Shown here: piece by piece, positions 35,172 to 43,819 of the stretch
How the letters are laid out: the number at the start of each line of letters is the position of its first letter
Position numbering within the stretch: position 1 is the first letter of the stretch
Source: Sphingobacterium micropteri
GTDB taxonomy: Bacteria > Bacteroidota > Bacteroidia > Sphingobacteriales > Sphingobacteriaceae
Direction of reading: 5' to 3'
Length of the DNA stretch: 61,861 bases
Assembly (NCBI RefSeq): GCF_014692515.1
Contig: NZ_JACOIK010000020.1
Span: forward strand, 1 to 61,861
Position numbers and translations under genes: made by a program
The notes under the pieces: model-generated
Seen by the model: the letters and a program-made list of their open reading frames with translations, nothing else
The model's database searches: none
What the model was told of the DNA's origin: nothing

Positions 35172-35179
35172 TAACTTTG
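35172..35179 (+). promoter_or_regulatory. -7 box next to the glnS start
   Basis: TAACTTTG is a full match to TAnnTTTG. It ends only five bases before the glnS ATG (35185), so the mRNA would be leaderless or nearly so. The box sits just outside the last hairpin of repeat copy B. Confidence 0.55.
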
Positions 35180-35184
35180 CAGTT

Positions 35185-36855
35185 ATGTTAAACGAAGAAA
35201 AACCACTCAATTTTATTGAGGAGATTATCGAAGAGGATCTCCGCAAAGGCACCCATGACGGACGTGTTCTGACACGTTTTCCGCCGGAGCCGAATGGTTA
35301 TCTCCATATCGGTCATGCCAAGTCCATTTGTTTGAACTTCGGGCTTGCCCAGAAATACAATGGAGCAACCAACCTACGTTTTGACGATACAAACCCGGTC
35401 ACGGAAGATACCGAGTATGTGGAGAGTATTAAACAGGACATCCAGTGGTTAGGTTTTCAATGGGCAGAAGAATTATATACGTCGGATTATTTTGAGACGC
35501 TCTATACGTATGCAGTAGATTTAATTAAAAAAGGATTGGCATATGTAGACGATAGTAGCTCTGCGGAAATTGCGGCTTCTAAGGGTACGCCAACCGAACC
35601 GGGTATTCCTACGCCTTATCGTAACCGTAGTGTGGAAGAAAATCTTACGCTTTTTACGGAAATGCGTGAGGGTAAATATAAAGACGGTGAAAAGGTGCTG
35701 CGGGCAAAGATAGATTTGGCAAGTCCGAACATGCATTTACGTGATCCCTTGTTATATCGTATAAAACACGCTCATCATCACCGCACAGGAGATAAATGGT
35801 GTATTTATCCGATGTATGATTTTGCACATGGTCAATCAGATTCCATCGAAAAAATCACACATTCTATTTGTACACTGGAGTTCATTCCACATCGTCCGTT
35901 ATATGATTGGCTTATTGAAAAACTAGAAATATTTCCGTCCAAACAATACGAATTTGCTCGTTTAAATATGACTTATACCGTGATGAGCAAACGTAAATTA
36001 TTACAACTGGTTAACGAGAAATTTGTAGAAAGCTGGGATGATCCCCGTATGCCAACTATTTCGGGACTAAGGCGTCGTGGCTATACGCCAGCCTCTATAC
36101 GTAATTTCTGTGAGCGCATCGGTGTTCAAAAACGAGAGAATATGATTGATGCCGGCTTATTGGAATTCTGTATCCGGGAAGATCTCAATGCCACCGCTTG
36201 GCGCCGAATGGCTGTATTAAACCCAATTAAACTGGTTATTACCAATTATCCAGATGGGCAAACGGAGGAATTAATTGGGGAAAATAACCCGGAAGTAGAA
36301 GGTGGAGAAGGTTCTCGCATTCTTCCATTTTCCAACGAACTTTGGATAGAACAGGATGATTTTATGGAAGAACCTCCGAAGAAATTTTTCCGGTTAGGTC
36401 CTGGCCTTTCCGTACGATTAAAGCATGCATACATCGTTCAATGTCACGATTTCACAAAAGATGAAAACGGGAACATAACAGAAATACAATGTACCTATGT
36501 ACCTGATTCGAAATCAGGAGAAGACACTTCGGGATTAAAAGTAAAAGGAACTATTCATTGGGTATCAGCGGCACATGCTAAAGAAGCTGAGGTTAGGCTG
36601 TATGATCGTTTGTTTAATGAAGAAAACCCTGCTGCTGCAGAAGATTTCAAAGCCTCTATTAATCCAAATAGTTTACAAATTATTAATAAGGCTTATATAG
36701 AGCCCGATTTAGCGACAGCAGAAGCGGGTAAAGGTTATCAGTTTATCAGATTGGGTTATTTCACCCTAGACACTAAATCTACAGCAGAGCAACTCGTGTT
36801 TAACCGCACCGTTACGCTAAAAGATAGCTGGGCTAAAGAGATTAAGAAAGGATGA
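35185..36855 (+). CDS. glnS: Glutaminyl-tRNA synthetase
   Basis: From ATG 35185 the protein is 556 residues. It is a class I synthetase with FPPEPNGYLHIGHAKSICLN (HIGH box), RFDDTNPVTEDTEYV, the VMSKRKLLQLV motif (KMSKS equivalent), and the C-terminal beta-barrel anticodon-binding domain. It charges tRNA-Gln directly. The upstream extension to 35134 is repeat sequence. It converges with metF across a shared terminator. Confidence 0.96.
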   Translation: MLNEEKPLNFIEEIIEEDLRKGTHDGRVLTRFPPEPNGYLHIGHAKSICLNFGLAQKYNGATNLRFDDTNPVTEDTEYVESIKQDIQWLGFQWAEELYTSDYFETLYTYAVDLIKKGLAYVDDSSSAEIAASKGTPTEPGIPTPYRNRSVEENLTLFTEMREGKYKDGEKVLRAKIDLASPNMHLRDPLLYRIKHAHHHRTGDKWCIYPMYDFAHGQSDSIEKITHSICTLEFIPHRPLYDWLIEKLEIFPSKQYEFARLNMTYTVMSKRKLLQLVNEKFVESWDDPRMPTISGLRRRGYTPASIRNFCERIGVQKRENMIDAGLLEFCIREDLNATAWRRMAVLNPIKLVITNYPDGQTEELIGENNPEVEGGEGSRILPFSNELWIEQDDFMEEPPKKFFRLGPGLSVRLKHAYIVQCHDFTKDENGNITEIQCTYVPDSKSGEDTSGLKVKGTIHWVSAAHAKEAEVRLYDRLFNEENPAAAEDFKASINPNSLQIINKAYIEPDLATAEAGKGYQFIRLGYFTLDTKSTAEQLVFNRTVTLKDSWAKEIKKG

Positions 36856-36861
36856 TAAAAT

Positions 36862-36890
36862 AAAAAAGAGGCATAATGCCTCTTTTTTAT
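36862..36890. terminator. Bidirectional terminator between glnS and metF
   Basis: AAAAAAGAGGCAT pairs with ATGCCTCTTTTTT. The A and T runs on either side let it serve both convergent genes. Confidence 0.88.
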
Positions 36891-36904
36891 TGCTTAATCT
36901 GTTC

Positions 36905-37861
36905 CTAAGCCAGTCGTTCCACAATTTTCTTTGTCGGTCCGGGATTACTCATCGTATAAAAATGTAATACAGGAGCACCAAATTTGATAAGTTCTTTACA
37001 TTGCTCCACGAGCCATTCCTCTCCTACCTGACGCACATCCGCATTTGTCTTACAATCTTCTACTGCATCGCTTAGTTCCTCTGGAATATCCAAATGGAAA
37101 ATCTTAGGCAATGTAATTAATTGCCTTTTGGTAGTCAACGGCTTGAGTCCCGGAATGATAGGGACATGAATACCGTTGTCTCTACATTTTGTCACAAATT
37201 CCTTATACTTCTCGACATTGAAAAACATTTGCGTCACAATAAACTCTGCTCCCATTTCCACTTTCTTCTTGAGCCACTTAAAATCCGTATTGAAATTAGG
37301 AGACTCAAAATGCTTCTCCGGATAACCCGCAACACCTATACAGAAATCGGTTTTTGCAGAACTTTCGATATCTTCATGCAAATATTTCCCCTTGTTCATA
37401 TCAACAACTTGCTGTAGCAAGTCCGTTGCATAAGCATGTCCGCCGGGTGTGGGGACGAAATCAGGATCACCTTTTCTCGCGTCACCGCGAAGTACGAGCA
37501 CATTATCTATACCCAAAAAGTTCAAATCGATAAGTGCATTTTCTGTCTCTTCTTTCGTAAATCCCCCACAAATCAAATGAGGTACAGCGTCGACTTTGTA
37601 TTTATTCATAATGGCTGCACAGATAGCGACCGTACCGGGTCGTTTTCGATACGCGACACGTTCTAAAAGCCCACTAACATGTTGCTTATAGAGGTAGTCT
37701 TCCCGGTGATAGGTGACATCAATGAACGGAGGTTTGAACTCCATCAGCTCATCCATTGTCTTAAAAATACTCTGAATACCTTGTCCCTTTGCGGGAGGTA
37801 ATAACTCGAATGAAAATAAGGTCTTTCCGTTTGCGTTTTTTATATGGTCTACGATCTTCAT
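36905..37861 (-). CDS. metF: Methylenetetrahydrofolate reductase
   Basis: The 318-residue TIM-barrel flavoprotein has TLFSFELLPPAKGQ with the catalytic glutamate, FIDVTYHREDYL, NVLVLRGDARKGD and AEFIVTQMFFNVEKY. It makes 5-methyl-tetrahydrofolate, the methyl donor for methionine synthesis. It lies 60 bases after rimM on the same strand and may be read from the same transcript. No riboswitch fits in the short gap. Confidence 0.96.
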   Translation of the reverse strand: MKIVDHIKNANGKTLFSFELLPPAKGQGIQSIFKTMDELMEFKPPFIDVTYHREDYLYKQHVSGLLERVAYRKRPGTVAICAAIMNKYKVDAVPHLICGGFTKEETENALIDLNFLGIDNVLVLRGDARKGDPDFVPTPGGHAYATDLLQQVVDMNKGKYLHEDIESSAKTDFCIGVAGYPEKHFESPNFNTDFKWLKKKVEMGAEFIVTQMFFNVEKYKEFVTKCRDNGIHVPIIPGLKPLTTKRQLITLPKIFHLDIPEELSDAVEDCKTNADVRQVGEEWLVEQCKELIKFGAPVLHFYTMSNPGPTKKIVERLA

Positions 37862-37921
37862 TTTTATCTAAAAGTTACGAAAGATATGGAAGTTATAGAA
37901 GTTATGCAACTCTTGCTATCA

Positions 37922-38443
37922 CTATCGATACATTTCTACCAATCCTTCCGGCAATTCTACTTCTATTACTTGTTCCTCCTCATCAATTCCCATAATAAGA
38001 TCTTCACTTAAAGGAAACATTAATTCCTTTCCATCAAAATCAACCGTAGCGATAAATTGCTGTGGAAATTCCTGTACCGTGATTATTTCACCAATTTCAC
38101 CTTCGTGCTCATCAATAACGAGATAGCCCACTAAATCGGTATAGCGAAAATCGTCTGGATCTCTTTCCGGCATTTTATCGTTGGGCAGATATACCTTCCT
38201 TTTTATAAGCACTTTTGCTTTGTCCACATGATCTACGTCTTCTAAGTTCAGGTAGGCCGTACTATTGTTCTGCAACTTTATACTATCCACAAAATAGGGC
38301 ACCAATTTTTTGTCTAGCTCCAAAAATAGCACGTCCAAATCCAGATCGACATAATCTTCAAATTCAAAAAAAAGTTGCATTTCCCCTTTTAATCCGCGGG
38401 TTTTTGTGATATAACCTATATAGAATGCCTCGTTGATGTTCAT
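37922..38443 (-). CDS. rimM: Ribosome maturation factor RimM
   Basis: The 173-residue protein has the RimM N-terminal barrel (EAFYIGYITKTRGLKGEMQL) and the PRC-barrel C terminus with DLVGYLVIDEHEGEIGEI and VELPEGLVEMY. It assists maturation of the 30S subunit, next to ribosomal protein S19. The order rpsP-rimM is conserved in most bacteria. Here a terminator-like hairpin stands between the two; trmD, often next, is replaced by metF. Confidence 0.95.
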   Translation of the reverse strand: MNINEAFYIGYITKTRGLKGEMQLFFEFEDYVDLDLDVLFLELDKKLVPYFVDSIKLQNNSTAYLNLEDVDHVDKAKVLIKRKVYLPNDKMPERDPDDFRYTDLVGYLVIDEHEGEIGEIITVQEFPQQFIATVDFDGKELMFPLSEDLIMGIDEEEQVIEVELPEGLVEMYR

Positions 38444-38458
38444 AATAGTATATTTACT

Positions 38459-38488
38459 AAAAAAGCCGAATTTTCATAAACTCGGCTT
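38459..38488 (-). terminator. Terminator or attenuator between rpsP and rimM
   Basis: On the minus strand AAGCCGA pairs with TCGGCTT and is followed by a T-run. It would lower transcription from rpsP into rimM, consistent with S16 being needed in larger amounts than RimM. Confidence 0.75.
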
Positions 38489-38511
38489 TCTTGAATCTGT
38501 ATGAATAATAA

Positions 38512-39081
38512 TTATCCTTCAGTTTCTTCTGTGTTTGCAGCATCTTCTACTGTTGCTTCAGGAGCCTCTGCGGGAGCTTCCGCCTCCACTTCTTCTTCTG
38601 TAGCTTCAGTTTCTTCTTCAGCTGGTGCGTTTTTAGCAGCAAGAGCGGCAGCTTTTTCTGCATTTTTCTTAGTTTCTGCAGCAAGAGCAGCTTTTTTAGC
38701 CTCTTCTTTCGATTGAACTAAACCTGTTTTCTTACCTTCGATCTTAGCACTCTTCTCCTCCAACCACTTCGCAAATTTCTCTTCTAATTGAGCTTCGTCA
38801 AAAGCACCTTTCTTCACACCACCTTCTAAGTGTTTTTTGTAAAGAACACCTTTGTAAGAAAGGATAGCACGAGCGGTGTCCGTAGGTTGTGCACCTACAT
38901 TCATCCAGTACAATGCTCTGTCGAAATCCAAAACGATAGTTGCGGGGTTTGTGTTTGGGTTGTAAGAACCTAAACGCTCAATGAATTTACCATCACGTGG
39001 AGCACGTGAGTCTGCTACTACTACATGATAAAAAGGTTTGCCTTTTTTACCATGTCTTTGCAATCTGATTTTAGTTGCCAT
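38512..39081 (-). CDS. rpsP: Ribosomal protein bS16 with acidic-alanine C-terminal extension
   Basis: The first 80 residues are S16 (MATKIRLQRHGKKGKPFYHV, VVADSRAPRDGKFIERLGSY, RALYWMNVGAQPTDTARAIL). The remaining 100 or so residues form a low-complexity Ala/Glu/Lys extension, making 189 residues against about 80 in E. coli. Long C-terminal tails on S16 are usual in this phylum. The promoter and a hairpin at the start of the leader lie just upstream. Confidence 0.96.
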   Translation of the reverse strand: MATKIRLQRHGKKGKPFYHVVVADSRAPRDGKFIERLGSYNPNTNPATIVLDFDRALYWMNVGAQPTDTARAILSYKGVLYKKHLEGGVKKGAFDEAQLEEKFAKWLEEKSAKIEGKKTGLVQSKEEAKKAALAAETKKNAEKAAALAAKNAPAEEETEATEEEVEAEAPAEAPEATVEDAANTEETEG

Positions 39082-39110
39082 TCTTTTTTAATTGTTTATG
39101 TATTCAACAT

Positions 39111-39138
39111 ATCCCCCGTACTTCGCGTAAGAGGGGAT
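39111..39138 (-). promoter_or_regulatory. Hairpin at the 5' end of the rpsP leader
   Basis: On the minus strand ATCCCC pairs with GGGGAT, enclosing about 16 bases. Given the -7 box at 39140-39147, the mRNA would begin at about the first base of this stem. It may protect the 5' end or mediate feedback by S16; neither is shown. Confidence 0.45.
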
Positions 39139-39139
39139 G

Positions 39140-39147
39140 CAAAGATA
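39140..39147 (-). promoter_or_regulatory. -7 box for rpsP
   Basis: The minus strand reads TATCTTTG, a full match to TAnnTTTG, about 60 bases before the rpsP start. Confidence 0.6.
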
Positions 39148-39235
39148 GCAATTAAAAACTAAAAAAAGAAAAATAGAGCTTGCAAGTTCATGGAAGATAA
39201 TTAAAATTTATCTACAGTAATTGCTTGGTTGAAAA

Positions 39236-40225
39236 CTATTCATACGTAACAACTGTTCGCTGCATGGTGCCATCACCTTCTCCAACAATTTCCGTTGGCA
39301 ATTCCAATGCATTGAAACGATAACTATATGTTGTCTTTCCGTTAAATAGCGGCGAATTGATCTCCATCTCTCCACCGGTATTAAGATCTGTCCAACGAAT
39401 ATCTCCACTCTCCGGCGGCGTCCATCTATCATCTACCCCTTCCATGTCTACCTCAACCTTACTTGTCGCCATCGTATGGGCACTTACCACTTCACGCAGA
39501 TTATACGGATGGAATCCTAACTGCGTATAAATCTTCGCTAAATGATGAGGATTTATTAAATAAGTATAGGAACTATTCATTTTAAAAGGATGTGGAGTAT
39601 AAGGATGATTTACCATGGGAGACAACGGGAGATGAAGATAGCTCGTGAGTTGACTTGCGACAACATTTGCACCGTCATAGAAATACTTCACCTCTTCTTC
39701 CTCTCCTACATAAACCATACGAGAAGGGAGTGTCCAGCTCATTTTCCGGTACTTAATAGAAGACGGCTTACGGCCTATACCCTCATAACTAAACCTAGCC
39801 AATACTATATCAGCTACCATACTCCCGTTATCCGAATTTACAGCCCCCTGCTCCGAAAAGTATATATATCGCTGATAAAGACTGTCTATCCGAACCTCAT
39901 TTAATCTACCTTGTGTATCCCAATGATAGCTTAAGCGCTCTATATACTCTTCATTCCGGTATTCATCTTCGACTTTTCGTTCTATTCGGGAATATTCCAC
40001 ACGTCCGTTAGCACCATAGTAGAACGCTTTATCATTAACTTTTTTTAAACGCCCCGCGGCATCATATTCAAAGGTGTAAGTCAATCCCGTTGTAGAAGTT
40101 CCATACCCCCCCACTGTGCTGATCTCCAAGCTCGAAACCCTATCGGATAAAGGAGCTTCCATATCATCGGATGCACAGGCTGCTAATAAAACGCAAACCA
40201 ATAGGATGTACAGTACTTTTTTCAC
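39236..40225 (-). CDS. YD-repeat-like lipoprotein
   Basis: The 329-residue protein starts with a lipoprotein signal (MKKVLYILLVCVLLAACASDD, cysteine at residue 17). Stretches such as YTFEYDAAGRLKKVNDKAF, YYGANGRVEYSRIE and LSYHWDTQGRLNEVRI resemble the YD repeats of Rhs proteins and the DUF4595-type lipoproteins of Bacteroidota. It lacks the large Rhs shell and any toxin domain, so it is probably a surface or periplasmic beta-repeat lipoprotein of unknown role. It stands alone, divergent from addA. Confidence 0.75.
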   Translation of the reverse strand: MKKVLYILLVCVLLAACASDDMEAPLSDRVSSLEISTVGGYGTSTTGLTYTFEYDAAGRLKKVNDKAFYYGANGRVEYSRIERKVEDEYRNEEYIERLSYHWDTQGRLNEVRIDSLYQRYIYFSEQGAVNSDNGSMVADIVLARFSYEGIGRKPSSIKYRKMSWTLPSRMVYVGEEEEVKYFYDGANVVASQLTSYLHLPLSPMVNHPYTPHPFKMNSSYTYLINPHHLAKIYTQLGFHPYNLREVVSAHTMATSKVEVDMEGVDDRWTPPESGDIRWTDLNTGGEMEINSPLFNGKTTYSYRFNALELPTEIVGEGDGTMQRTVVTYE

Positions 40226-40257
40226 AATGTTAATTAACTAGTAGTTACCATAATACA

Positions 40258-40265
40258 CAAACTTA
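40258..40265 (-). promoter_or_regulatory. -7 box for the YD-repeat lipoprotein
   Basis: The minus strand reads TAAGTTTG, matching TAnnTTTG, 32 bases before the start codon. Confidence 0.45.
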
Positions 40266-40425
40266 CATAAAATGCTTAGCATTTACGAATTGATTTTTAA
40301 ATGAATTTATGCATGCTTCTAAAAAGAAACAAAAAGCATAATGCTAAAAAGGTAAAATAGGAAGAGTAATTCACTTTTATCTGCAATATAATTGCGATAC
40401 ATATATAAAAGAAGGGGGAAAATAG

Positions 40426-40433
40426 TTACTTTG
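40426..40433 (+). promoter_or_regulatory. Near-match -7 box next to the addA start
   Basis: TTACTTTG differs from TAnnTTTG at one base and ends four bases before the ATG at 40438. If used, the message would be leaderless. Confidence 0.35.
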
Positions 40434-40437
40434 TAGC

Positions 40438-43400
40438 ATGAAGACTGTTGCGCCTTTAAAGATATTGAAAGCCTCGGCCGGCTCAGGGAAAACCTTTAGC
40501 CTAACACTCCACTACCTTACCTTGCTGTTATCCAATGAAAACAGCTACCGGGAAATTCTAGCGGTGACGTTTACGAATAAAGCCACGGCAGAAATGAAAG
40601 AACGTATACTCGGCGTTCTACGAGGGTTGGCAATAGCTGATAAGCGTCAAAAAATTGAGGATTTCAGACAGCTATTACTCGAACAATTCGCGGAATGGGA
40701 TGAATCACAATTGCAACAAAAAGCGCATACTATATATCGAAAAATATTACACGATTACAGTCACTTTACCATCAGCACAATCGACGGATTTTCACAAAAG
40801 GTAATCCGGAGTTTTACGTATGAACTTAATCTCGATGCGGCCTATAAAATCGAGATGAATACTGCGAAGGTTAAGCAAGATTTATCGGTGATGCTCAATC
40901 AGCTGTTGGACGAGCGTCCCGACCTGCTCACCTGGATTATGGCATTTGCCGAGCAGAAAATCGCCAACAATGAAAACTGGAACTACCGGCAACAGCTGGT
41001 AAATTTGGCTAGCTTGATTTTTACAGAGAATTTCCAGGAGTTTAATGCTCATCTGGCATCTGCACAAGTAGAAGATGTTTTCACGCTATTGAATAGAGAT
41101 GTACAAGAGAAAACTGCTTTTTTTCTAGACACGTTAAGCCAGACCATCCGGACATTCTCCACGACATTCCGTTCATTAGGTATCACTGCCGACGAGTTAA
41201 AAGGGAAAACACGCAATAAGTTATATACAGCTAGTAGAATCAGTATCAATGTTCATAAAACATCGACTACCGAACTCCAAAAGCTTTTTACTCGATTTTT
41301 AGCTTTGGTAGATGATGAAGATGCCTATACCGCATCCGACAAGCATTTTCGCCTAGACATTAAGCAGGCTTTGCAACCTATTCTCCAACAATTTACAGAA
41401 CTTTATCGTTTATTTCCCAACTATATTGGCTATCAAGCCGTGCAGAACAACCTGTATTATCTGCGCCTACTAAAGGAAATGAGCGATTTATTAAGCCAAT
41501 GGAGAAAGGATAATGGTGCCCAACTCATTTCTGACGCCCAAATCCTACTCAATCGACTTGGTTTAGACGAACAAAATGATCCCACCTTTATTTGGGAAAA
41601 GATCGGAAACCGATACAACTACTTTCTGTTTGACGAATTCCAAGATACTTCCCGCATTCAATGGAAAAACTACAGTCCACTACTTATCAACGCACTAGGG
41701 CACTCGAAACAGCAATTCCATGAGCATTTAATCGTAGGCGATGTCAAACAAAGTATCTACCGTTGGCGGAATGGCGACTGGCGTATATTATTACAGCAGG
41801 TAGAAGAACAGGTAGCACAGGCCTTTCATTTATCCGAAAAACAACGTTCCGATTTTATCGAAAATGGTTCCCTGGAGACGAATTTCCGAAGCTACCCCCA
41901 TATCATAGCGCTGAACAACTATCTTTTTAGTAGTATACCTCAAAAACTGCAGGCTGTGTTAAATGATAAAGTACAGCAAGAGCTAGATGAAGATGGACAG
42001 CGCTGGTGGGTCACCTCCGGAAATGCACAAATGCTCATCAAAGCCTATGAAAACAGTGTTCAGCAGGTAGCTCCACACCGGCAAAACTCATCCGAAAAAG
42101 CAGGTTCCATTGAGGTTCGATATCTGCCGGTACGAGATGGCCGCTATAGACGGAATCAAGTAATAGAAAACGCACTTCAGCTCGTTTGTGAGAAAATCAA
42201 TAGCTGGATTTCTTCTGGTCGTTACACTTCCAAACAAATAGGTATACTTGTCAGAAGCAATACGCAAGCACGTTTGGTCATCGAATCTTTAATGCACTAC
42301 AAAAATAAGGAAGGTCTTGACTTCGAAATCATATCAGGCGACGCGCTGTCCTTATCCTCCAACGATGCCATTTCGTTACTCATCGAAACGCTGAAAGCCT
42401 TGGTATATACTTCCGATAAACACATCGTGTACCGGGCAAGGATGGCTTACCTATATCAATCTATCCGCAAACAAGGCACATTTGATCCTGATTTTTGGTT
42501 AACATTTAAAAATAACGATATCCAGGAGCTAGCAGCAATCCTTCCATCGTCATTAGTAGCGCAATGGGCAAAACTTCAGCAATTCCCCCTCATACATCTC
42601 ATCGAACAGCTTATAGAGATATATGGCTTACATGAAACCGACAACATTCATCTTCCTTATATCTTGGCGCTCAAGGATATCGTTTCGGCATTCTCTGCCC
42701 GGGGCGAACGAGGCATCAGCCAGTTTTTACAATATTGGGAAGAAGATGGCAGCAATGCTTCCTTGCCTGCCAATGGCAAAGTAGACGCCATTGAGGTAAC
42801 GACTATACACAAATCAAAAGGTTTGGCCTATGACGTTGTGATGCTTCCGTTCTGTTCTTGGGATATAGATGGAATGGTGAACGGTGATTTCTGGATCGAT
42901 ACCGCAGATTCTCCTTTTGAGGTATTCGGAAAAATTCCTATTAAATACAACGGTAGCGTAGGGCAATCTATCTTTTATAAACAATATTATGAGGAGATGC
43001 TATTTAACTATATGGACGCCCTGAATACTTTTTATGTAGCCAGCACACGCGCTATACAGCATCTATACATTCTGGCTCCGGCTTATAAGGAAACGGTCGA
43101 TAAGAAAACGGGAGAAATACTTGGATTCGATATCAAAAGCGAATACATCAGCGATATGCTCCATCAAGTTTTATCAGATAGCAACTCGCCGTTTCCGCTT
43201 CAAAACAATCAGCTGCTGATGGATCACTCTCTTCCTCATCCCACCAAAGACGATGCGCCATCCCAGCAAGATAGTGAAACGCTAATTGCTTTATCTTCTT
43301 ATCCTATTTCATCCGAGCTGCAAAATGCTTTCGATAAATCCCACAAACGGAGCATCAATAATATATTGATGCTCGAAAAAGCTGCGCAATATGGCATACT

Positions 43401-43806
43401 GGCGCATGAAATCATGTCTGAAATCTCTACGGAACGAGAAATTGACGCATTGGTCGATGATTACATCGAGAACGGTATCCTAACAGCAGAAGATCGTCCG
43501 TTTATTCTTCAGGAAATTCATCAGATATGGCATCATCCGGTAATTAACCGCTGGCTTACCGGGAACTACAAAATATGGAATGAAGCAAGCATCATTTTGG
43601 AGAATGGAGAGACCATCCGTCCAGATAAGGTTTTTACCAGCGACCAAGAAACAATAGTACTCGATTTTAAGTTTACAAAAGGCGATTATGCCGACCATCA
43701 ATGGCAAATAGATAGCTATAAAAAAGCATTGCGCAACTTAGGCTACAGCCATATAAGGGGCTACCTATATTATGCGAAGATTAATGAATTAGTTGAAGTT
43801 GAATAA
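40438..43806 (+). CDS. addA: AddA-type helicase-nuclease (UvrD/RecB family)
   Basis: The 1122-residue protein is a superfamily 1 helicase with a C-terminal RecB-type nuclease. Walker A is in ILKASAGSGKTFSLTLHYLTL (residues 8-28), followed by VTFTNKATAEMKER; Walker B is FDEFQDTSRIQW (about 398), then VGDVKQSIYRWRNGD. Motif V/VI regions are TTIHKSKGLAYDVVML and YVASTRAIQHLY. The nuclease core reads IRPDKVF and IVLDFKFTKGDYADHQWQI (about 1060-1100). With the next gene it should form the AddAB complex that resects DNA ends for recombination repair. Confidence 0.92.
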   Translation: MKTVAPLKILKASAGSGKTFSLTLHYLTLLLSNENSYREILAVTFTNKATAEMKERILGVLRGLAIADKRQKIEDFRQLLLEQFAEWDESQLQQKAHTIYRKILHDYSHFTISTIDGFSQKVIRSFTYELNLDAAYKIEMNTAKVKQDLSVMLNQLLDERPDLLTWIMAFAEQKIANNENWNYRQQLVNLASLIFTENFQEFNAHLASAQVEDVFTLLNRDVQEKTAFFLDTLSQTIRTFSTTFRSLGITADELKGKTRNKLYTASRISINVHKTSTTELQKLFTRFLALVDDEDAYTASDKHFRLDIKQALQPILQQFTELYRLFPNYIGYQAVQNNLYYLRLLKEMSDLLSQWRKDNGAQLISDAQILLNRLGLDEQNDPTFIWEKIGNRYNYFLFDEFQDTSRIQWKNYSPLLINALGHSKQQFHEHLIVGDVKQSIYRWRNGDWRILLQQVEEQVAQAFHLSEKQRSDFIENGSLETNFRSYPHIIALNNYLFSSIPQKLQAVLNDKVQQELDEDGQRWWVTSGNAQMLIKAYENSVQQVAPHRQNSSEKAGSIEVRYLPVRDGRYRRNQVIENALQLVCEKINSWISSGRYTSKQIGILVRSNTQARLVIESLMHYKNKEGLDFEIISGDALSLSSNDAISLLIETLKALVYTSDKHIVYRARMAYLYQSIRKQGTFDPDFWLTFKNNDIQELAAILPSSLVAQWAKLQQFPLIHLIEQLIEIYGLHETDNIHLPYILALKDIVSAFSARGERGISQFLQYWEEDGSNASLPANGKVDAIEVTTIHKSKGLAYDVVMLPFCSWDIDGMVNGDFWIDTADSPFEVFGKIPIKYNGSVGQSIFYKQYYEEMLFNYMDALNTFYVASTRAIQHLYILAPAYKETVDKKTGEILGFDIKSEYISDMLHQVLSDSNSPFPLQNNQLLMDHSLPHPTKDDAPSQQDSETLIALSSYPISSELQNAFDKSHKRSINNILMLEKAAQYGILAHEIMSEISTEREIDALVDDYIENGILTAEDRPFILQEIHQIWHHPVINRWLTGNYKIWNEASIILENGETIRPDKVFTSDQETIVLDFKFTKGDYADHQWQIDSYKKALRNLGYSHIRGYLYYAKINELVEVE

Positions 43807-43819
43807 TCGGGAACAAATA

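Noticed and set aside
35134..35184. Upstream start for glnS
   Set aside because: It lies in the last hairpin of repeat copy B and before the -7 box at 35172.
37862..37921. Riboswitch upstream of metF
   Set aside because: The gap to rimM is only 60 bases and holds no SAM or cobalamin riboswitch-like core.
39236..40225. Rhs-type polymorphic toxin
   Set aside because: The protein is short, is a lipoprotein, and has no Rhs core shell, toxin tip or immunity gene next to it.
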